Origin: Aureococcus anophagefferens
Taxonomy: Eukaryota; Sar; Pelagophyceae; Pelagomonadales; Pelagomonadaceae
Length of the DNA: 10,619 nt
Assembly (NCBI RefSeq): GCF_000186865.1
Contig: NW_008705586.1
Location: 536,216 to 546,834 of the forward strand
Direction: 5' to 3'
The notes beneath the pieces were generated by a model that was not told the origin of the DNA, ran no database searches, and worked only from the letters and a program-made list of their open reading frames with translations. The position numbers and the translations under genes are program-made. Shown one piece after another: positions 1 to 5,598 of this stretch; within the stretch, counting starts at the first letter, position 1; each line of letters starts with the position of its first letter.

Positions 1-1
1 T

Positions 2-1318
2 GTGGGTCGACTACGCGTTCACGGCGGCCCGAGCCCCGTGCAGTCGCTCGTCGCCGGCTCGTCGACGACGGCCGCGCTGACCCAGAAGCTCACGCTGTCC
101 GGCGACGAGCCGCGCTTCGACAACGTCGTCGACCTGCCCTTCGGGCGCCTCGTCATCCGCGCGACGGTCGAACCCGACGCGCCCGGCGCGCCGGCGTCGC
201 GGCTCACGTTCCGCTTCCGCGACGGCGAGTTCCTCGTCGACGATGCGTTATTCGGCGGCGCGCTGGCGGTGCCCTACCCGGTGCCCTTCGACCTGCTCGG
301 CAACCGGGCCGTCGGCTATCTCGAGACGACGGTGTTGGACGAGGCGTCGGGCGTCCGCGTCGCCCGGGGCAACAAGGGCACGACCTTTGTGTTCGAGCGG
401 GCGAGCGACGACGCCGGCGACGCGGTCATGGCCCTGGCGCGCGCGTCGCGGCGCGACGCGGCCGAGGGCGCGGCGGAGTTCGACGACGCCGCGGAGGCGG
501 CGCGGAACGCGCCGTGCCTCGGCAGCGGCAAAGCCGCGGTCGTGCTGTGCCCCGCGCAGTTCTCGGGGCCGCGCGACTACGGCGCGCTCGCGCGGGACCT
601 CCGCGCGCGCGGCCACGCGGTCTACGCCTGCCGCCTGACGCCGCTGAAGTGGCTGACCATCGTCAAGTCCGTGCCGACGAAGGCCTATTTCGCCGGCGAG
701 CTCGAGCCGTCGCCGAGCCTCGACTTCTACCTCGAGGAGATCTCCGCGGCTTTCGCGCGCGCCGAGGCCGCGACGCCCGGCGGCGACGTCGCGCTGCTGG
801 CGCACAGCATCGGCGGCTGGGTCGCGCGCGCGTGGCTCGGCGGCGACGGCGGCGGCGACGACGCCGCGCGGGAGCGGTGCGGGGCGCTGGTCATGCTCGG
901 CACGCCGAACCTGCCGCCGCCCGCGGGCACGCCCTGGGCGAAGCTCGACCAGACGCGGGGGCTCCTCACGAACGTCAACGCGCGCATGCCCGGCGCGCAT
1001 CGGGCCGGCGTCCGCTACACGTCCGTGGCGTCGAATGCCGTCGAGGGCGGCCTCGGCGGCGCCGGCGCCAACTCCGCGTTGGACCGCGGCCTCGCCTTCA
1101 CGGCCTACCTCCCCCTCTGCGGCGACGGGAACGCAAAGGGCGACGGCATCACGCCGGCGCCCTGCGCGCTCCTGCCGGGCACGGACCACGTCCTCCTCGA
1201 CGACGCGCGCCACTTCGACTTCCTGCCGAACCCGCTCGGCCTCCGCGCGCCGCTCCTCGGCGCGCCGTGGTACGGCAGCGACGTCGACGCGTGGGTCGGG
1301 GCTTTGGAAGGGAAGTAA
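2..1318 (+). CDS. PAP/fibrillin domain fused to alpha/beta-hydrolase (lipase-like), 5'-partial
   Basis: The reading frame is open through the left edge, so the start and any plastid-targeting presequence are missing; the GTG at base 2 is only the first visible codon. Visible residues 1-132 match a plastid lipid-associated (PAP/fibrillin) domain: a FDNVVDL strand, then VPYPVPFDLLGNRAVGYLETT and the closing motif RGNKGTTFVF at 122-131. An Ala/Asp-rich linker follows (about 133-175). Residues 176-438 are an alpha/beta-hydrolase of the PGAP1-like plastid/cyanobacterial type: nucleophile elbow AHSIGGW with Ser269, probable catalytic Asp381 in GDGITP, probable His404 in DARHFDF, and a C-terminal WYGSDV motif. 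Fibrillins bind lipids in plastoglobules and thylakoids. The hydrolase half should cleave an ester or acyl lipid. That the fusion is a plastid lipid lipase is inference. The substrate is unknown. Confidence 0.85.
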   Translation: MGRLRVHGGPSPVQSLVAGSSTTAALTQKLTLSGDEPRFDNVVDLPFGRLVIRATVEPDAPGAPASRLTFRFRDGEFLVDDALFGGALAVPYPVPFDLLGNRAVGYLETTVLDEASGVRVARGNKGTTFVFERASDDAGDAVMALARASRRDAAEGAAEFDDAAEAARNAPCLGSGKAAVVLCPAQFSGPRDYGALARDLRARGHAVYACRLTPLKWLTIVKSVPTKAYFAGELEPSPSLDFYLEEISAAFARAEAATPGGDVALLAHSIGGWVARAWLGGDGGGDDAARERCGALVMLGTPNLPPPAGTPWAKLDQTRGLLTNVNARMPGAHRAGVRYTSVASNAVEGGLGGAGANSALDRGLAFTAYLPLCGDGNAKGDGITPAPCALLPGTDHVLLDDARHFDFLPNPLGLRAPLLGAPWYGSDVDAWVGALEGK

Positions 1319-1371
1319 CTTCAAGTAAGCGCGTGGAGCTCCACCTCCGAGCCGGCTCATTGACCCCGTCC

Positions 1372-2103
1372 TTACGTCTCCGCGTCGCCCGCCGCGAGCC
1401 GCGCGTCGTCCTCGGGCGAGAGGTCGGGCTTGAGGCCCTGGAGCTTCACGGCGGGCGTGTCGCCGTCGAACTCGAGCACGGAGACGGACGCCGTGGGCAC
1501 GGCGATCTCCGCGACGGGCGTGCCCGGGATCGCGAGCGCGAGGAGCGACCGGGTGACGAAGAGGTGGCTCACGACGACGGCGCACTCGCCGTCGGCGATG
1601 GACGGCAGCACGTCGCCGCGGAGGCAGGCCGCGGCGCGCCGCTGGACGTCGTTCACCGACTCCGCGCCGCCCGCGGGCCGGAAGTCGTAGTCGCCGAGGA
1701 ACCGGCGCATGTCCTCGCCGGGGAACGCGGCCGAGACCTCGGCGAGCGTCCTGCCGACCCAGGCGCCGCGCTTGACCTCCCGGAAGGCCTCGCGCTCCTC
1801 GACGGCCGCGACGCCGCACGCCTCCGCGCAGCGCCGCGCGCCGAAGACCGCGCGTTTCATCGGCGACGCGAAGACCGCCGTCGTCGCGGCGCCGTAGGCG
1901 TCGGCGACGTAGGCGGCGGCCGCGCGCGCCTCGGCCTCGCCGCGCGCCGACAGCGGCACGTCGACGTCGCCGCCGTAGAGGCCGTCGGGCTTGACGCCGC
2001 CGCCGGCGCGGTCCACGGCGCCGTGGCGCACGAGGATCACCGTCTTGCTCATGGCCCGAACGGAGCGCAGCACCAACAACGGGGCGAGGCGCGCGAGCAT
2101 CAT
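1372..2103 (-). CDS. histidine phosphatase (phosphoglycerate mutase-like) family protein
   Basis: This is a branch-1 histidine phosphatase. Numbering from the ATG at 2052, it has LVRHG with Arg9 and phospho-acceptor His10, Arg67 in SPMKRA, Glu92 in FREVKRG, the GGAESVNDV motif at 128-136, and the second catalytic His163 in VVSHLFVTR. These support phosphoryl transfer through phosphohistidine; the substrate (phosphosugar, nucleotide or protein) cannot be told. Two starts are plausible. ATG 2103 (243 residues, A at -3, followed at once by a second ATG) adds a short Arg/Leu-rich lead, MMLARLAPLLVLRSVRA, that could be a mitochondrial or secretory signal. ATG 2052 (226 residues, gccATGa) gives a cytosolic enzyme beginning MSKTVIL. 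I give the longer form. The frame stays open to 2253, but that upstream part looks like promoter. The gene is tail-to-tail with the hydrolase fusion, with 53 bases between stops. Confidence 0.85.
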   Translation of the reverse strand: MMLARLAPLLVLRSVRAMSKTVILVRHGAVDRAGGGVKPDGLYGGDVDVPLSARGEAEARAAAAYVADAYGAATTAVFASPMKRAVFGARRCAEACGVAAVEEREAFREVKRGAWVGRTLAEVSAAFPGEDMRRFLGDYDFRPAGGAESVNDVQRRAAACLRGDVLPSIADGECAVVVSHLFVTRSLLALAIPGTPVAEIAVPTASVSVLEFDGDTPAVKLQGLKPDLSPEDDARLAAGDAET

Positions 2104-2447
2104 TTTTGGTGCTGCTGCTGCTGGCCGCGCCGGTGCACCAGTCTCCAATGAAGCTTGAGGCCTAGCTTGCTGCTGGTCGCGTTGGCGCTCGACGACGCGG
2201 TCCGTCGCGCGAGCGCTCAAGCAGGTTTTGTCACTCATTGAAGCCTGCAACATTGTGTTGACGTTCCACTCGCGGCCTCCGGACGCGCCTGCCGCGCCCG
2301 CCCGTCCGGTCGCCGCCAGAGCGTGCGCGCGACAAGAAAGAAGTCCAGACTATGGGCAAATGTAGCGCGCGTCCGCCGCCGCGCCGCGGCCGCGCCGCGC
2401 GGCGTCCGCGGACGCGCGCGAAGACACGGCAGAATATACGCGCGCGG
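2104..2447. promoter_or_regulatory. intergenic region: upstream of phosphatase, downstream of small membrane protein gene
   Basis: These 344 bases hold no supported gene. They must carry the promoter of the leftward phosphatase gene and the 3' end of the small gene at 2448-2687. Visible structure: a gct trinucleotide run at 2111-2122, flanked by tggtgc (2107-2112) and its complement gcacca (2135-2140), and an aagct/agctt inverted repeat around 2151-2168. The stretch 2104-2280 is less GC-rich than the neighbouring coding DNA. I see no clear TATA box; agaatatacg near 2431 is the most AT-rich spot and is too close to the stop of the small gene to read with confidence. Confidence 0.4.
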
Positions 2448-2687
2448 TCACGACGCGTCCTTGGCCGGCTTCACGGCCGTCCGGTCGATGGGCGGCAGGG
2501 CGTAGCGCTGCGCCTCCTCGCGCGCCTCCGCGAGTTGACGGCTCGCGTCCTCGTGCGTGAGCCGGTTCGTCTCCTCGACCTGGCTCTGCACGGACACCCA
2601 GGTGACGTACTTGAAGGCGTAGCCGAAGACGAAGAGGCCGCCGGCGACGGCCCAGAGGCGGCGCAGCTGCTGGTCGGCGGCTCCCAT
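2448..2687 (-). CDS. small single-pass membrane protein (79 aa), unknown function
   Basis: A 79-residue protein I do not recognise. The start at 2687 has a strong context (ggcATGg); the frame stays open upstream to 2879, but that extension is Arg/Ala-rich with no protein-like pattern. Residues 1-10 are short and polar, and residues 11-32 ([20 protein letters not shown]) form one convincing transmembrane helix. Residues 33-60 are charged and helical ([24 protein letters not shown]), coiled-coil-like, ending in a short Pro/Lys tail. The layout resembles small mitochondrial inner-membrane assembly factors or respiratory-complex accessory subunits, but this is analogy only. It is divergent from CCT5, with 342 bases between starts. 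Hydrophobic periodicity, start context and distinct codon sense in this frame are the reasons for calling it real. Confidence 0.6.
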   Translation of the reverse strand: MGAADQQLRRLWAVAGGLFVFGYAFKYVTWVSVQSQVEETNRLTHEDASRQLAEAREEAQRYALPPIDRTAVKPAKDAS

Positions 2688-3029
2688 GCCCTCGGCGCGG
2701 CGGTCATGCACGGCGCCGGCGCGGCGGGCTGGGTCGCGCGAGCGCGAGTTTCGCGCGCGCGGCGACGCGGGGAGCGGCGCGGGGTCGCGAGCGTGGTGTT
2801 TTGTGGTAGGCGGTGCGGCGGCGCGACGCTGGAGCGCGTGCTGCGCGCGTCGAGCTGCCCCAAGCACAGGCTTTGCCACAGGCTGTGGCCCACTTTAAGA
2901 GCGGATTTTGGCCGGGGTGTCGAGCCAAGCTCGCCGTCGACCGCTGAGCCGCCCGCTGGAGCGCCTCTAAACTCGCGGTCGCGTCCTCGTCGCGTGCTCG
3001 TCGCGCGCCGCGCCGCCCTCGCCGCAACC
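2688..3029. promoter_or_regulatory. divergent promoter region between small membrane protein gene and CCT5
   Basis: This region separates two head-to-head starts (2687 minus, 3030 plus), so it should hold both promoters. Towards CCT5 there is an exact direct repeat cacaggct (2865-2872 and 2877-2884), overlapped by a 15-base inverted repeat gccacag-g-ctgtggc (2875-2889). A TATA-like actttaaga at about 2892-2900 follows, some 130 bases upstream of the CCT5 ATG. The rest is G+C-rich with short cgcg runs. No RNA gene or further reading frame is supported. The promoter role is inferred from position. Confidence 0.45.
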
Positions 3030-4643
3030 ATGTCGATGGTCTTCGACGAGTACGGGCGGCCCTTCATCATCTTGAAGGAGCAGCAGCAGAAGAGCCGCAT
3101 CAAGGGCTTGGAGGCGCAGAAGCACAACATCATGGCCGCGCGGTCCGTGAGCAACATCCTGCGCACGTCCCTGGGCCCCAAGGGCATGGACAAGATGATG
3201 GTGAGCCCCGACGGCGACATCACGATCACGAACGACGGCGCGACGATCCTGGACAAGATGGCCGTCGAGCACCAGGTGGCCCGGCTCCTGGTCGAGCTGT
3301 CGCAGTCCCAGGACGACGAGATCGGCGACGGCACGACGGGCGTCGTCGTGCTCGCCGGGTCGTTGCTGGAGCAGGCCGAGAAGCTCCTGGACAAGGGGCT
3401 CCACCCCGTGCGCATCGCCGAGGGCTTCGAGACCGCGTGCAAGGTCGCGATGAAAACGTTGGGCGACGTCGCGGACACCGTGGCCTTCGACAAGACCAAG
3501 GACGACAAGGTCCTCGTGGAGACGGCCATGACGACCCTGAGCTCGAAGATCATCAACGTGCACAAGCGGAAGATGGCGCAGATCGCCGTCGACGCGGTCA
3601 TGTCCGTCGCGGACGTCGACCGCAACGACGTCAACTTCGACATGATCAAGATGGAGGGCAAGCCCGGCGGGCGCCTCGAGGAGACGGAGCTCATCAAGGG
3701 CATCGTCATCGACAAGGACATCTCCCACCCCCAGATGGCCAAGGAGATCAAGGACGCGAAGATGTGCATCTTGACGTGCCCCTTCGAGCCGCCCAAGCCC
3801 AAGACGAAGCACAAGCTCGACATCACGTCCAAGGAGGACTACGACAAGCTCTTCGCCCGCGAGCAGCACTACTTCACGGAGATGGTCGCGCAGTGCAAGG
3901 CCTGCGGCGCGAACATGGTCATCTGCCAGTGGGGCTTCGACGACGAGGCGAACCACCTGCTCCTGCAGGCGGGGCTGCCGGCCGTGCGCTGGGTCGGCGG
4001 CGTGGAGCTGGAGCTCATCGCGATTGCTACGGGCGGCCGCATCGTCGCGCGCTTCTCCGAGCTGAGCGAGGCGAAGCTCGGCAAGGCGGGCTGCGTCCGC
4101 GAGGTCGCGTTCGGAACCACCAAAGAGCGCATGCTCGTCATCGAGGACTGCGCCTCCAGCGAGGCCGTCACGGTCCTCGTGCGCGGCGGCAACAAGATGA
4201 TCGTCGAGGAGGCGAAGCGCAGCCTCCACGACGCGATGTGCGTCGTGCGGAACCTCGTCAAGGACAACCGCATCGTCTACGGCGGCGGCGCGGCGGAGAT
4301 CGCCTGCTCCATCGCCGTGTCCCAGGCCGCCGACGACGCCACGGGCCAGGACCAGTACGCCATCCGCGCCTTCGCCGACGCGCTCGACGACGTGCCCATG
4401 GCCCTCGCGGAGAACTCGGGCCTCTCGCCGATCACGGAGCTCACGGCCGTCAAGGCCAAGCAGCTCGCGGAGAAGAACCCGAACCTGGGCGTCGACTGCC
4501 TCCAGCAGGGCACCAACGACATGAAGCAGCAGAAGGTCTTCGAGACCCTCATCGGCAAGCAGCAGCAGGTCCAGCTCGCGACGCAGGTCGTCAAGATGAT
4601 CCTCAAGATCGACGACGTCATCATGCACGGCTCCTACGCCTAG
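3030..4643 (+). CDS. CCT5: T-complex protein 1 subunit epsilon (CCT5 chaperonin)
   Basis: A complete, intronless, 537-residue group II chaperonin subunit, essentially the family length (human CCT5 is 541). The N-terminus [19 protein letters not shown] is diagnostic of the epsilon subunit. Chaperonin signatures follow: [13 protein letters not shown] (45-57), TNDGATIL (67-74), the nucleotide-binding [12 protein letters not shown] (99-110), and [12 protein letters not shown] from 418. The C-terminus ends [12 protein letters not shown], shorter than the animal tail. CCT5 is one of eight subunits of the cytosolic TRiC/CCT double ring that folds actin, tubulin and other proteins using ATP. The frame is open upstream to 2352, but homology begins at this ATG, which sits in a good context (gcaaccATGt). 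The large open frame on the opposite strand (2967-4718) is a GC-rich shadow. The MYND gene follows 142 bases downstream on the same strand. Confidence 0.97.
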   Translation: MSMVFDEYGRPFIILKEQQQKSRIKGLEAQKHNIMAARSVSNILRTSLGPKGMDKMMVSPDGDITITNDGATILDKMAVEHQVARLLVELSQSQDDEIGDGTTGVVVLAGSLLEQAEKLLDKGLHPVRIAEGFETACKVAMKTLGDVADTVAFDKTKDDKVLVETAMTTLSSKIINVHKRKMAQIAVDAVMSVADVDRNDVNFDMIKMEGKPGGRLEETELIKGIVIDKDISHPQMAKEIKDAKMCILTCPFEPPKPKTKHKLDITSKEDYDKLFAREQHYFTEMVAQCKACGANMVICQWGFDDEANHLLLQAGLPAVRWVGGVELELIAIATGGRIVARFSELSEAKLGKAGCVREVAFGTTKERMLVIEDCASSEAVTVLVRGGNKMIVEEAKRSLHDAMCVVRNLVKDNRIVYGGGAAEIACSIAVSQAADDATGQDQYAIRAFADALDDVPMALAENSGLSPITELTAVKAKQLAEKNPNLGVDCLQQGTNDMKQQKVFETLIGKQQQVQLATQVVKMILKIDDVIMHGSYA

Positions 4644-4785
4644 GGGGGCGCGCGCCCCGGCGAAAAGGCGCGCCCCGGCCGGCCGCGCCCGGTTTAACCT
4701 CGACATCCGACTCTGCACGGGTCAGCGAGCTTCAAGAAGTCGTTCAAGGGCGCTTCATCATCGACCTTGCACTTGGCGAGGCAGC
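4644..4785 (+). other. short intergenic spacer with GC palindrome after the CCT5 stop
   Basis: This 142-base gap must hold the CCT5 3' UTR and the MYND gene's promoter and 5' UTR. Directly after the stop is a 14-base perfect palindrome, ggggcgcgcgcccc (4645-4658). A related ggcgcgccccggcc copy follows an aaaa spacer at about 4662-4679. The palindrome could fold into a very stable hairpin in the 3' UTR. I see no polyadenylation signal of the AATAAA type. Confidence 0.4.
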
Positions 4786-5577
4786 ATGGCAAAGGCCGAA
4801 GCATTACCAGCGGAGGCCGACCTCCCCGTAAAGACGGAGGCCGAGGCCGAGGAGGTCTTAGAAAAGGCGCAACGGCCGTCCGGCGCCGCGTCGGCGACGG
4901 CCTGGGCCTGGGAGGACGACGGCGCCGGCGCGCCGGCGCCGACGGTGCGCCGGTGCGCGCGGCCCGGCTGCTGCACGACGGAGCCCGTCGCCGGCGACGG
5001 CGGCAGGAAGTTCGCGGCCTGCGCGCGGTGCGGCGCGCGCTTCTGCGGCCGCGACTGCCAGGTCGCCGACTGGAAGAAGGGCGGCTGCCACAAGCGCATG
5101 TGCCCGCAGATCGCCGCGCTCCGCGACGGCGGCTTCTCCCGGGACCAGCGGCGGGACGCCGTGCTGCGCGGCTGCCTCGGCCGCGTGCGCATGTACGCCT
5201 TCCCCCACTTCGTGTGCCACCGCGCGCTGCGGGGCGCCGGCGCGGTCCTGCTGCACTCGAAAACGCCGCTCGAGGACTTCTACCTCGACGGCCCCGTGAA
5301 CCGGCGCGGCGACCGCATGGACCGCAGCCTCGTCGTCGCCTTCGTCCCCGCGGACGACTTCGCGACCGAGGGCCTCGGCCTGCCGCGAGCGGCGCGCGAC
5401 GCGCTCGCGGCCACCGCGGCGGCGTGCGGCGACGACCGGGCGACGGTGCTCTGCAAGTTCGGCTGCGGCGCCGCCTGCGTCTTCTCCACGGACATCGTCC
5501 CCGCGCTGCCCGTCTGCAACGCCCTCGCCAAGGACTACGAGGACCAGCCCGTCCTCCAGCTCAACGTCGACGGGTAG
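4786..5577 (+). CDS. MYND-type zinc finger protein
   Basis: A 263-residue protein starting in a strong context (gcagcATGg). Residues 1-50 are Ala/Glu-rich and look disordered. Residues 57-106 are a MYND zinc finger: Cys57, Cys62 or Cys63, Cys79, Cys82, Cys87, Cys91, His102 and Cys106, with the typical core CGRDCQVADWKKGGCHKRMC. MYND fingers usually bind proline-rich partner peptides. The remainder (about 110-263) has a conserved-looking fold with LLHSKTPLEDFYLDGPVN, LVVAFVPADDF and a Cys-rich CKFGCGAACVFS segment, ending in LQLNVDG; I cannot assign it to a named domain. There is no SET domain, so it is not a SMYD methyltransferase. The spacing before the third Cys is longer than usual. The gene is tail-to-tail with the kinase gene, with only 21 bases between the two stop codons. 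Confidence 0.85.
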   Translation: MAKAEALPAEADLPVKTEAEAEEVLEKAQRPSGAASATAWAWEDDGAGAPAPTVRRCARPGCCTTEPVAGDGGRKFAACARCGARFCGRDCQVADWKKGGCHKRMCPQIAALRDGGFSRDQRRDAVLRGCLGRVRMYAFPHFVCHRALRGAGAVLLHSKTPLEDFYLDGPVNRRGDRMDRSLVVAFVPADDFATEGLGLPRAARDALAATAAACGDDRATVLCKFGCGAACVFSTDIVPALPVCNALAKDYEDQPVLQLNVDG

Positions 5578-5598
5578 CCGACTTAACTCCCGCTCCGG

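Noticed and set aside
248..1819. 523-codon minus-strand open frame across the hydrolase and phosphatase genes
   Set aside because: Arg/Ala/Gly-rich, with no domain pattern. It crosses two real genes and is a composition shadow.
514..2151. 545-codon plus-strand open frame
   Set aside because: A shadow of the hydrolase fusion and of the antisense of the phosphatase; no recognisable motif.
2352..3029. N-terminal extension of CCT5
   Set aside because: The frame is open, but the product is Arg/Ala-rich and CCT homology starts exactly at the ATG at 3030, giving the normal family length.
2967..4718. 583-codon open frame on the minus strand across CCT5
   Set aside because: It is antisense to a full-length, clearly homologous CCT5. 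The translation is rich in Arg, Leu, Asp, Val and His with no family motif, as expected for the opposite strand of GC-rich coding DNA.
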